Positions 13,201 through 22,622 of a stretch of DNA of 64,000 nt are shown here, piece by piece. A model generated the notes under the pieces. It was not told the DNA's origin. It did no database searches and saw nothing but the letters and a program-made list of their open reading frames with translations. The position numbers and the translations under genes are program-made. The number at the start of each line of letters is the position of its first letter. Position 1 is the first letter of the stretch. Origin of the DNA: Smittia aterrima (taxonomy: Eukaryota; Arthropoda; Insecta; Diptera; Chironomidae); assembly GCA_033063855.1 (NCBI GenBank), contig CP093831.1, positions 2,666,001-2,730,000 of the forward strand, given 5' to 3'.

Positions 13201-14775
13201 ACATTCAGACCGGCGTTGATAACACGGAAGCGATACTTCTTCCCCATTTCGACATGGAAAACTGTCAAAGGCGCGAGAGTTGAGGAGTTTGTCGTTTGCT
13301 GGAATTTAAAATTGTTTCTGAAATGCCGTAACACTTGATTGTAACTCACTCACATTAAAGTATCGACCGTGGCCGTTGACCAGAACGCTTTGCGACAAAC
13401 TAGATCGCTTCGCCAGTCCCGGCATGACGTCTTCAGCATTCTGGTGCATCCAATCTGCCATGAGAATCGTGTGATCGGGCAGATCAAAGTCGTAGGTTTT
13501 CGCGTTCGGATTACGATCTTCGATTCCTCGGACTATCAAAGGTCCATAGACGCCATCGGCTTTCTGGTGACCGGCGTGTGAGTGATAAAAATGAGTTCCC
13601 ACATCCGAGGCGTAGAAAGCATAGCGAAACGACTCGCCAAACGGAATCGGGCATTGAGTTAAATAAGGAACGCCATCCCTGAAAGCGAAAACTCCTTGAA
13701 ACGTCGGCTCGAACAAAACATTTCAAGCTTCTGATTACGACTTCACTTTTACTAACATGAAAGGAGTTCCGAACTGACGCAACCCATGCCAATGAAGGCT
13801 TGTGCTCATTCCCTCAGCATCGTTGTAAAGATCCACAATGATTATGTCGTCCCTGCACACGTCGATCTTCGGTCCGGGCAGCTGGAAATTTACCGCCAAA
13901 AATCCGCGACCTATCCCATCAGCGATAACGCATCGTTCATTGAAGCAGTCATCTCGTTTGCCTTTTGAGCAGTCACCGCATGACCTTTAATGTTTCGTAT
14001 TATTATGCGATTACGACGAGAGCAATCAGTGAAACTTGACTCACCCTCCCATGATTTGATAATGTTTTAACGTAAAGTTGAAATGGCAGATTTTCCGATC
14101 ATTCACTGCGCAAGGTCTGAAGCACGTTTCACCGTTCACTGAGTGCTTGAGCAACTCTGACTTGTGATCGTTGCTGTTCATATCAAGCGCGTTAAAGAAT
14201 TCCCCTAGAACTTGATTACTAAACGGATAAGACAAGAAACACACGTGAGGTTCGAAAAATATAAACGCGAGCGCGAGAAAGAGCAACATCTTCACTGATC
14301 GAACTTAGAACTCACACTGAGCGATTCGTGGGAGCGAGCGGTTTATGTTTGACAAGAATCTTATCTCGAGACATCGAGAGTTCAAGAGCTTATTCGTTCC
14401 AGTGATTTAGAACTTGATTATTCCTTCTTCTTTAGTCACGTCTGCGGAAAGAGATGCAAGGACCAAGGAGATTTAAAGACTCATCATCGCTCTCACACTA
14501 ATATTCGACCGTATCCATGTCCACACTGCGAAAAGAAATACAAAACATCATCAGCAAGAGCGAGTCACGTCGAGTCTCACATGGAGCAGACTCACAGCTG
14601 TGACATTTGTAATGTTAAATTCCGACGACGAATTCTCTATCAGAGACACATGAAACTTCTTCATGACGAAGCTTATCGACAAAAATGCTTCTCTGAAAAT
14701 ACTTGTAAAATATGTAACAAAAGTTATCTTAGAAAAACTCATTACAAGAATCATTTAAAATCACATAATAAGTAA
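10249..14775 (+). CDS. ZAD C2H2 zinc-finger transcription factor (host of nested laccase)
   Basis: Three exons (10249-10380, 10433-11946, 14436-14775) give 661 aa. Residues 1-75 form a zinc-finger-associated domain with CYFC and CTPC cysteine pairs about 46 residues apart, split by intron 1. ZADs are the insect-expanded dimerisation modules of C2H2 factors. An acidic linker is followed by about twelve C2H2 units, seven or eight in exon 2 and the rest in exon 3. Intron 2 is 2,489 bp and splits a zinc-binding Cys codon (TG|T); joining restores a normal VFACHVCGK finger start. The finger just before the junction has Val where its last zinc His is expected. The first ATG in the ZAD frame was chosen as start. 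The laccase lies wholly inside intron 2 on the other strand. DNA target unknown. Confidence 0.9.
12026..14289 (-). CDS. Laccase (insect multicopper oxidase), secreted
   Basis: Five exons (14289-14045, 13984-13757, 13678-13354, 13298-12888, 12838-12026; introns 48-78 bp) encode 673 aa. A signal peptide at residues 1-18 is followed by the cysteine-rich segment of insect MCOs, then three cupredoxin domains. All four copper-binding blocks are intact: HWHG (~145), HFYHSH (~187), HPMHLHGHKFH (~562) and HCHFDWHLPIGM (~631), the last with Met as axial residue. The enzyme oxidises diphenols and similar substrates with reduction of oxygen to water. Insect laccases serve in cuticle tanning or gut and haemolymph redox; I cannot tell which from sequence. 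The gene is nested in intron 2 of the zinc-finger gene in antisense orientation and has its own Inr/DPE-like promoter. Confidence 0.95.
14287..14320 (-). promoter_or_regulatory. Candidate Inr + DPE core promoter of laccase
   Basis: On the minus strand TCAGTG (14320-14315) matches the arthropod initiator. If its A (14318) is +1, then AGATG occupies +28 to +32 (14291-14287), an exact match to the DPE consensus RGWYV at the required spacing. The DPE overlaps the ATG itself, so the 5' UTR would be only 29 nt. There is no TATA box. Confidence 0.4.
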
Positions 14776-14784
14776 CAAATGAGC

Positions 14785-14807
14785 TTTATTGAAAATGTAA
14801 AAATAAA
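14785..14807. terminator. Interleaved poly(A) signals of two convergent genes
   Basis: Only 34 bp separate the stop codons of the zinc-finger gene (ends 14775, +) and METTL13 (ends 14810, -). A plus-strand AATAAA at 14802-14807 would place the zinc-finger gene's cleavage inside the last METTL13 codons. A minus-strand AATAAA at 14790-14785 would place METTL13's cleavage at or inside the last zinc-finger codons. The two mRNAs are therefore predicted to overlap in antisense. Confidence 0.55.
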
Positions 14808-14809
14808 AT

Positions 14810-16897
14810 CTAATTCAATTTAATTTGCGATAGAACTTCTTCAATGTCGACCATGTCTTTCTTGATTCCGTTGAGCTGGAGAGACGATTTTTTAAATCTC
14901 TCTTCAAAATCTTGCGCAGAAATGTTTTCTTTGAAGCAATAGAAAATCTCATTAACGTCTTCTTCTAGCTTGTAAGTAAAGACCGAAGGGAAAAACTTTT
15001 TGAGTGTCTCTTTCGTCTGTTCACGAATAGTTTCGTCACGACAAACAAAGTTTAGAATAAAAATTCCATGTTGAGGTAGCAGAGCTTTTACTGCTGAGAG
15101 AGTTTCGGTTTCCAAAAACTCTTTTGGGGGACAGCTGACTCCTAGAGATTGATCTTTGCTATCAACATCAAATAAGATCGATTGGAACTGAGTTTTCTCA
15201 GAACTTGCTTTGTCTTTCAAGTATTTTAAACCATCATCAACTACAACTTCGAGTCTTGCTGGGTCGTCGACTAATCCAAAATATTCTTTGGCTACCTTCA
15301 CAATTGCTGGATCGATTTCAAGTACAGTCATGCTTTCATCCTTCAAGTATCGATGAATATAATTCAAGAGACCGCCACCTCCCAATCCGATTACGAGATT
15401 TTTGAGTTTGTTTGAAGATTTGATTGAGAGAAGACCAGCAATCATGAAGATGTGGTGATCGCAAGTGAGGGCCCTGAAGTCTACGACAATTTTATTTTTC
15501 ACTCGCATGAGTAAAGCTTCAGATTGTATGACTGATTGGTTGCTCATAAATATCAGTCGTCTGTAAGACTTTTTGTCGTCAACCGTCACGTCCTCGATTA
15601 CAAAATCTCCGGAAAGTTCACTCGTTCCTTTGTATACAACTTTTCTTGTTCCAACGTCAGCTCCGACAGACAAAAACGGAATTTTATCTGAACCTTTCAT
15701 TCCTTTAGGAGAAAACGATTTCACAGTGTCGTTAAGTTCAAGTTTGATATCATCGAGCGAAGAGTAATTTTGCCCTCTATGCATCGTTACGATCGCTAAT
15801 CGTGAGTGTTGTGATAATTGCAAGACTTTCCTTCGACCTTGCTTTGTAGCGTAAAGCCAATCTGTCTCACTTCCCTGAGGAACAATAAATGCAGCGTATT
15901 TTCCCCCTTTAGCAGTTGATTTCTGATCAAGAATGTAAAGTGAAAATCTTGGCGTTTTCTCGTTAGGTCGGAAAAGATCGAAGTTGATCTCATCGTCGAA
16001 ATTACTTTTCCTCACGAGTCCGTTACGAACCATTGCTGCTCTTTGAATCGTCAGAATCGAGCTTGTCAATGTTTCTTCATCTTTCAGCCTTTCAATTGTC
16101 TCGCCATCATGAGAGACTTCAAACATCTTAGTTGGCAATTTCGAAAACTTTGTTGCGACGACGAGGAACACAGGCATCGATGATCCATCTTCATTAGTGC
16201 TTGATGTTTTCTGTTCAGCTTCAAGGCATCTGACGACTCGAAATAGAAAGTTGTTGGCAGGGAAGAATTCAATGAGCGATTTGATGATGTGCTCTTGAAG
16301 CAACGAGACACAAACGTATCTTCCCATCGGTTTTAAAACTCGAGTGATCTCCGCGAAATATTTTTGAATCATTTCGTTCAGCGAGTCTGACTCTTCACTC
16401 ATCATTGCGTCAAGTGTTCCCTTGTCAAGAACAACCGAACAAGATTCGTTGTCGAAACTCATTGCTGTCGCGTCCATGTGAAGCCACTTGCAAGCTTCAC
16501 GATCGCGATAGGTTTTCTTCATTTGATTGATGACAACTTCTGATATATCTATGTTTGTCATGTTCGTATATCCCACATCAAACATATCAACAGAAAGCTT
16601 CGAGTTACCACATCCTACCTAAAATATTGTTTTCGTTAACCTCCGACAACGGCGAAGGATGATTTATAGAATCTCACCATGAGAACTTGATCCTTCGTTT
16701 TAATATATCGACTTAAGACTCCACACAATTCTGGGTATTCTCCATACCTTAAATAAATGTAAGTCTTAGAAAATATTGAATTTTGTGAAATTCCGGCGAG
16801 CGAACCATTCAAACGCTGATTTTCCTCTTTTTTCAAAGAACTTGTTCCAATATTCCTTTGTTGCAAACTCTTCAGATGTTTTAGGAAGCAGATTCAT
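14810..16897 (-). CDS. METTL13: eEF1A lysine/N-terminal methyltransferase, METTL13 homologue
   Basis: Three exons (16897-16806, 16747-16678, 16618-14810; introns 58 and 59 bp) give 656 aa. Two class I SAM-dependent methyltransferase domains are present. The N-terminal one has VGCGNS motif I (~55-60), the NIDIS motif II and a LDKGTLD block. The C-terminal one has VIGLGGGGL (~460), an acidic LEID loop and FDVDSKD. In humans the two domains methylate eEF1A at Lys55 and at its N-terminus respectively. The opening MNLLPKTSEEF..YWNKFF is the family's usual start and fixes the ATG. Intron 1 begins GTTCGC, a weak donor, but joining restores the conserved AFEWYG. It is followed 163 bp upstream by the Rrp5-type gene on the same strand. 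Confidence 0.96.
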
Positions 16898-17060
16898 TTC
16901 GGTTTAATTATATTCAAGCTCGAGTTACAGCTGGAAATTTAGTTGAAATTCAATGTTTACAATTTCACTTCCTCGAAATTTTTTTTAACGTTTTTGTAAT
17001 TCGCAAGTTGAAATTCAATTTCAATTCGACCGTTAAATTTTCGTTAAAATTCAGTTTTAT

Positions 17061-18297
17061 TTATTCCAATAAGTTGTCTTGCTCAAGCATATTTCTAGCC
17101 ATCTTCTTGATTTTTGAAATATTAGAAGAATCGCCGTGCTTTGACTCGAATTCCATAAATTTCTGAAAAACTGTCTTCAGCTTCTTGATGGGAAATTTGA
17201 TGATGAGGATCCTCTCGAAGAGTGATCGTGCTATCTCGATTTGTCCTTGCTTTGTCATCATATCGATGTAGGTGAACCAGATTGGAAGCTTCTTATTGTA
17301 GCTGGAGAGGATTTTCTCGAAGATTGTCTGAGCGAAGTCGTTGAGATCGTACTTGCTCGTCATCAGAGCGAACTTCACCATGTACTCAACGTCTAAAATA
17401 AAAGTTTATGAATTGTTATGAAGTGATAAAAAGAAAAGCGAACTTACGATCTTTTTCTTGAAGACTCAGCAGCGACTTGGGAAGAAGTGTCTTTGCCATT
17501 TGCTCATTCTTCATTTTCAAATAAGCTTCACTAATTTGTAGCCACATTTCCGGATGCGGCTTGAATTTCTTTTTCAGCGACTCGATGATGCGATCAGCTT
17601 CCTCGAATTTCTCAATCTCAAGAAGAACGGTGAGTGTTCGTGAATAAACTTTGAAGGGATCGTTTCTCTGCACGGCTTCTCGGAGTGTCTCATTATAAGT
17701 GTCATCCGTCCCATAGCGAATTTCGAGATTTAACAGAGCAATCCAAAGATTAAGCAATTCTCCTTCCTCACGGAAATTTATTGAAGCAATCGCCTTCTTA
17801 GCAACAGCTCTAGCTTTCTCTGTCTCAGCTGTCTCAAGATGGAATGCCATGTATTTGATCCACATGAAGCTGCTGTTTCGATCTTTCATTAAAGCTCTTT
17901 CGAATTGATCTGGTGTGTGAGGGTCGATGTCGCCATCCGCAAGCTCATCTTCAATTTTCCTGATTCTCTCTTCTTCGTCGATGTATCTCTGGTAACGATC
18001 AGCACCAGTCAATCTCTGCTTCTTCTTGTCTTTACTTTCGTCGTCATCTTCAAGTTCAACAGCGGCTGGCCTCTTCTTGTTTTCTGATTTCTCTTCTGTG
18101 CTCCAAAAGTTCTGAACTCCAGGAAGTTTCGCAGATTTATTGCTTGGCTTCTTGAAAAATATATTTTTGGTTACACTGGAACTGATAATTGGAGCTTTTA
18201 CAGTTGATGCTGGTTTTACAACAGATTTCTCCTGTTTCTTTTTAACTTCCTTCGGTTTCGGATTTTTCATTTTGTTTTTCAGTTGAAACTTGCTCAT
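17061..18297 (-). CDS. Stand-alone Rrp5/PDCD11 C-terminal HAT-repeat protein
   Basis: Two exons (18297-17448, 17392-17061; 55 bp intron) give 393 aa. Residues 1-115 are Lys-rich and low-complexity; residues ~115-393 are HAT/TPR-type helical repeats closely matching the C-terminal end of Rrp5/PDCD11 (blocks such as WIKYMAFHLE, EKARAVAKKA, INFREE, LNLWIALLNLE). Rrp5 joins the U3 processome and is needed for 18S and 5.8S rRNA maturation. Rrp5 normally has about twelve S1 RNA-binding domains before these repeats; none is found here. An in-frame TGA lies 15 nt upstream of the ATG, and the next 474 bp leads into the divergent KYAT gene, so the S1 part is not adjacent. It is likely the C-terminal half of a split Rrp5. 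Confidence 0.85.
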
Positions 18298-18771
18298 TTC
18301 GAATGGTTTTCACTTGATTTGTAGTAACAACAATAAAAGTGTTGTAGTTAATTAGATTTTAAAGAATGTTGATTATCTATTTCCTTCAAAAATCAATTAA
18401 TTCACTTTTGCGATTTCAACTTTTTTTTGTAAACACATGTCGGGCAAACTTTTAAGTGACGTCAATCTTTTCGGCGGGAATTTTTAAAATTTGTCTGCTT
18501 TCTTTTTACTTCAATATCTTCTCCGATATCGTCGCTAACTTTCACTAACTTTCCTTGATCCAATTCAAATCGCTTTTGATTTTTCGGCGATTTATTTAAT
18601 AAAAAGTCTCTTTTGGGTTGGTTTGAAAATGATGAATCTCCATCTCGTATTTCTGGTTTCCCTTTCGAAAGTGTCGAGAGCTCGCGAAAAATCTTGCCGT
18701 GTTGTTCCTTTAAGTTCCTTCAAACAAGGCGCTTAGTTGGTATTCTCTGTTCAGTAAGTAAAGTGAATAAA
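18298..18771. promoter_or_regulatory. Divergent promoter region, Rrp5-C / KYAT
   Basis: This 474 bp gap between divergent start codons carries the 5' ends of both genes. On the plus strand a perfect GTAAGT donor at 18754 sits in the KYAT leader and could splice to the acceptor ending at 18972. No TATA box stands out. An open frame running through it (from 18613) has no recognisable content. Confidence 0.5.
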
Positions 18772-18803
18772 ATGAAAGTTCTCTTAACTGTTCTATCGCT
18801 TTT
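18772..18803 (+). CDS. Kyat: Alternative first coding exon of KYAT (signal-peptide-like)
   Basis: The exon reads MKVLLTVLSL plus two bases and ends at a GTAAGT donor (18804). Joined to the acceptor ending at 19031 it stays in frame and yields MKVLLTVLSLLASIATSRA before the common body, which looks like an ER signal peptide. The resulting protein would be 443 aa. The exon is in frame only with the 19032 acceptor; joining to 18973 gives an immediate stop. Expression is untested. Confidence 0.55.
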
Positions 18804-18972
18804 GTAAGTCTTCACTGTAGTTTCATTAAAGTTGTCTCTCTTATCAATCCTCGTCATAAATTCTAATTTTTCTTCTGTTCGCTATTATCAAAAAATTTCG
18901 TGATTGTAAGCAATTGTCTTTCGAATAAGCTACTCGAACTTATCTTTTGATTCCAAATTCTTTCTCTGACAG

Positions 18973-20497
18973 ATGAACTTATTCAGTCGAAGTCGGAATT
19001 TAAAAAATTGTGTCGGATTTTATACTTCTAGAGCATCAATAGCAACAAGTCGTGCGATGTCATCTAACATTACAGAAAAGTTTGGGCCTCCGAAAGCTTA
19101 TCAAGATGCTTCGGAAAGTGTTTGGTAAGATATGAGCCGGTTTTCGCTTGACAACTGCTAATTTCATTTATTTACAGGGTCGAGTATGTAGCTCTCGCTT
19201 TGAATCACAAGCCTAAAGTTAACCTTGGACAAGGATTTCCTGACTATGCTCCCCCCAGTTATGTCACCAAAGCTTTGAGCGATGTCGCTAATGGCAATCA
19301 TTTAATGAATCAATATACAAGAGGCTTTGGTCATCCCAGATTAGTAAATGCGATCGCCAAACTTTATGGAACATTAATTGGAAGAGAAATCAACCCAAAC
19401 ACCGAAGTCATGGTGACAGTTGGTGCTTATCAAAGCTTGTTCTCGGCTATCTCTGGTCATGTTGACCACGGCGATGAAGTCATCATCATCGAACCTTTCT
19501 ATGATTGCTATTACGATCAGATCAAGAGCGCAGGAGGAATTCCAAAATCAATTGCTTTGAAGCCATCGAAAAGTGGAACGATCTCATCTGCCGACTGGAA
19601 GCTTGATCCAGTAGAGTTCGAGAAATTGTTCAACAAGAAGACAAAGGCTCTCATTCTCAACACGCCGCATAATCCACTTGGAAAAGGTATTAAAAGATTT
19701 CTCTTGACTTTCATCAAATTTCAACGTTATTTCCTTTTAGTGTTCAACATGGAAGAGTTGACAATGATAGCTGACTTATGTAAGAAGTGGAATGTCTTGG
19801 TAATTGCTGATGAAGTTTACGAGCATATGGTAATCAAACTTGACTTGTAATGAAATGTAATTACAATGCTGCTTTATAAATATTTCAGGTATTCGAACCT
19901 CAGAAGCATATTCGTATCAACACTTTGCCAGGAATGTGGGAAAGAACGATCACCATCGGAAGCGCAGGAAAAACATTTAGTGTAACTGGTTGGAAGCTTG
20001 GTTGGTCATATGGCCCTGCTTATCTTCTTCGTAACATGCAGCTCGTTCATCAAAACTCAGTCTACACTTGCGCTACTCCACTTCAAGAAGCAACTGCAAT
20101 GGGCTTTGAGTATGAACTGACTCGACTGAATTCTAGCGAATCTTTCTTCAAGTCGTTGGCCGTTGAATTACAAGGAAAACGTGATTTCATGGCAAAGTTC
20201 TTGACAGAGACTGGATATCAAGTGACCCTTCCAGAAGCCGGCTATTTTATGGTTGCCGATTGGTCACATCTCGAGAATAAAGTTGATCTTTCATCTGAGA
20301 CCGACGCATTGAAGGATTATCGTTTCACGAAATGGATGACTAAGAATATTTCATTGCAAGGGATTCCACCGTCGGCTTTTTACACGAAGCCAAACAAGCA
20401 TTTAGGTGAAAACTTTGTTCGATACTGCTACATCAAAAAAGATGAAACTCTCGCCGAAGCTGCTCAGATCCTCAAGGATTGGTACAATAAGAATTAA
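18973..20497 (+). CDS. Kyat: Kynurenine aminotransferase / glutamine transaminase K
   Basis: Four exons (18973-19124, 19178-19686, 19741-19829, 19889-20497) give 452 aa from the ATG at 18973. This fold-type I PLP enzyme transaminates kynurenine to kynurenic acid and 3-hydroxykynurenine to xanthurenic acid. Visible marks are NLGQGFPDY, the NTPHNPLGK substrate loop, VIADEVYEH, and the PLP lysine in SAGKTFSVTGW (Lys278). The N-terminus from 18973 is Arg/Ser-rich without acids (MNLFSRSRNLKNCVGFYTSR), like a mitochondrial presequence. A CAG acceptor with a pyrimidine tract sits immediately before that ATG. An internal ATG at 19057 would give a cytosolic form. In-frame poly(A) signal AATAAA lies at 20545. 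It is tail-to-tail with COX5A. Confidence 0.96.
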
Positions 20498-20740
20498 AAG
20501 TTGATCCACTGGAAAGAATTTATATTTTTATCACTTTGCATGGCAATAAAGAAAGCTTCCTTATTTTAATTTCAAATTTCGCTATAGAAGCACTAGTAAT
20601 TTTCATTTTTATTATGCCCGTTCTCAGTGCTCATACACAAAGAAAAGAAAATAATTACATAACACGTCCAATCAGAAGAAGTTTCTCTCACTGTGAATGC
20701 TTCATATTCTTCCCGCTGTCCTTTAACAACGATAATCAAC

Positions 20741-21193
20741 TTACATTTCGTACACAGACTTAAGGGCGAGTTCAGGTTGGTCGTATCCCAACTCTTCAGG
20801 TGTTTCAATTCCCAATTCGGAGAGTGTTGGGCGGATTTCTTGAAGAAGGTAAGGGTAGATCTCGTCCTTCTTTTCACCGCATGAGTCTTTGATACCTTCG
20901 AGCCATCTGATGGCAAGAGCGTAGTCATTAAGACGACGGCAAGCCTTCAAACCAGCAACGATAATCTTGGGCTCTGGAACTAAATCCATGCCAATCAATT
21001 CGTTCATGACTTTGCGTGCCTCCCAGCCGTCAATGTCTGGGCGGTTGAAGTAAGCTTCATAACGAGCATCGAACTCAGCGTCTGTTTCTGTTGAGTGTGA
21101 TGAGTTACGGATCGCTCCAACGGCGGTGATACGGGACATTCCCATCGATCCCTTGGCCAATGTAACCAATCGACCTGCGGCTGCTCGCAACAT
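20741..21193 (-). CDS. COX5A: Cytochrome c oxidase subunit 5A
   Basis: A single coding exon of 150 aa. The first ~35 residues form a basic, Ser/Ala-rich mitochondrial targeting sequence; the rest is the helical COX5A fold with the conserved stretches FDARYEAYFNRPDIDGWE, LVPEPKI and ACRRLNDYALAIRWLE. It is a nuclear-encoded matrix-side subunit of respiratory complex IV. The leader appears to contain an intron (acceptor at 21225, donor at 21489 on the minus strand), which would put its first exon over the start of the divergent p23 gene. The ATG at 21193 fits the family's usual start. Confidence 0.98.
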   Translation of the reverse strand: MLRAAAGRLVTLAKGSMGMSRITAVGAIRNSSHSTETDAEFDARYEAYFNRPDIDGWEARKVMNELIGMDLVPEPKIIVAGLKACRRLNDYALAIRWLEGIKDSCGEKKDEIYPYLLQEIRPTLSELGIETPEELGYDQPELALKSVYEM

Positions 21194-21500
21194 GTTTTCT
21201 GCTTAAATTTGATACTTCACTGACCTAAAATAACACAAAACGATGAAGTATTCGTCAATCTTTATATTGCGTGTCTTATTTACAAAAAGGAATCGTGCGA
21301 AGATTGATTTCTTGTTGATTTTCCAACTTTGTTTCGTAACTCACGAAGAAAAAATCGATGAAGAATACGTCCAAAGCCAAAATCGTAGTTCGGCTCCGCT
21401 TGGCTGCGTTCACGAACGAATTATTAAAAGTGCGTTCAAAGAAGCTTTTCTCGCTAAAATAATTTACTACGATTAAATTAAACTCTTACCAAATTAAACA
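21194..21500. promoter_or_regulatory. COX5A / p23 divergent gap with probable COX5A leader intron
   Basis: On the minus strand a GTAAGAG donor (21489 downward) and a TTATTTTAG acceptor (ending 21225) bound a 265 bp probable intron in the COX5A leader. Its upstream exon would start at or beyond 21490, 11 bp from the p23 ATG, so the two genes' first exons would abut or overlap in antisense. The short plus-strand open frame inside it (21243-21476) has no recognisable content. Confidence 0.45.
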
Positions 21501-22622
21501 ATGTCTGCGACTACAGTGTAAGGATAAATCGATTCTTTAATTAATGAAGCAAAGATTTGAAATGAATTCAAATCGGAATTTTCTGATTTGCCAGTGCTAT
21601 TGCAATTTTATTTCGGCGTGTTTTTTCTGCATCGAAAATCAATCGTCTAGAACAATCTTGAAATGTAAAATGATGAGATAAACTCTACAGATCACGGATT
21701 TTGCTCTTGATTGTTTGCTGAGATGTTTTTTGATTCAGAATATCGTTGAAATATGATTTGCTGCTGCCGGGCGATCAAATTGCTCCTGCCTAACCTTCAA
21801 AACACTGATTTCCTTTGTTTCTGTTACTAGGACACCGCCAGCAGTTGTTTGGGCTCAGAGAAACGATGTTCTCTTTGTTACATTCAACGTAGAATCAAAA
21901 GATCCTGAAATCAAGTAAGTTATCTTATTATTTCGGCTAAGACAAGTCACTTCAATTGATTTATCCGCCCTTTTGTAGAATCACAGAAGATTCTCTATTT
22001 TTCAAAGCCATTGGCCTTCCCGAGAACAAGCAACATGAAGTGACAATTAACTTCCTGAAGAAGATCAATCCTGACAAGGTAACGAGCAAAAACTGCGGTC
22101 GATGCTACGAGTTCATTATCAGCAAAGCCGAATCAGCCTCGGATTACTGGCAATCGCTAACAAACGACAAAAAGAAACCACACTGGCTTAAAGTTGACTT
22201 TAACAAGTGGAAGGACGAGGGATCAGATGACGACTCAGATGCTGCACCAGGAGGAGGAATGGAAGGTGGTATGGGAATGCCAGGAATGGGTGGCGGTATG
22301 GGAGGTATGCCTGGAATGGGAGGAATGGGCGGAAACTTCAACGACCTTATGAGGTAAGAAATTAAAAATCTTAAATAGAAAAAGGCGATAAAGTAAAAAT
22401 CTATTTTAGCTCGATGGGCGGCATGGGAGGAATGGGTGGATTTGGAGGAGATGGCGATGGCCGACCTTCTTTCGATGATCTTGAAGGTAAACTTTTTATA
22501 ACTCTCCTTTTAATTAAGAAGTATTCATTAATCTGTTCTTTTGATAATCTTTTGAAGGTGAGGAGGATTCCGACGATGAAGCAATTCCCGACTTAGAAAC
22601 TGCTTCAGAGCCGAAGAAGTAA
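21501..22622 (+). CDS. p23: Hsp90 co-chaperone p23
   Basis: Five coding exons (21501-21517, 21831-21914, 21979-22353, 22410-22486, 22558-22622) give 205 aa. Residues ~5-115 form the CS/p23 beta-sandwich (VVWAQRNDVLFVTFNVE; WLKVDFNKW). p23 binds the ATP-closed Hsp90 dimer and stabilises client complexes. A GMGGM-rich segment (residues ~125-175) is split by intron 3, and the C-terminus is acidic (EEDSDDE), as in the family. The first coding exon is only 17 nt and is followed by a 313 bp intron, so the start is easy to miss. The sum of exons closes in frame at TAA. AATAAA occurs near 22693. It is divergent from COX5A. Confidence 0.95.

Noticed and set aside
13511..13792. Overlapping 93-codon minus-strand frame within the laccase
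   Set aside because: It crosses a laccase intron and is a shadow of the conserved laccase exons.
21243..21476. 77-codon frame between COX5A and p23
   Set aside because: It falls in the predicted COX5A leader intron and has no recognisable content.
21670..21721. ATGATGA followed by CTGA in p23 intron 1, as a possible box C/D snoRNA
   Set aside because: The span (52 nt) is too short and no closing stem is visible.
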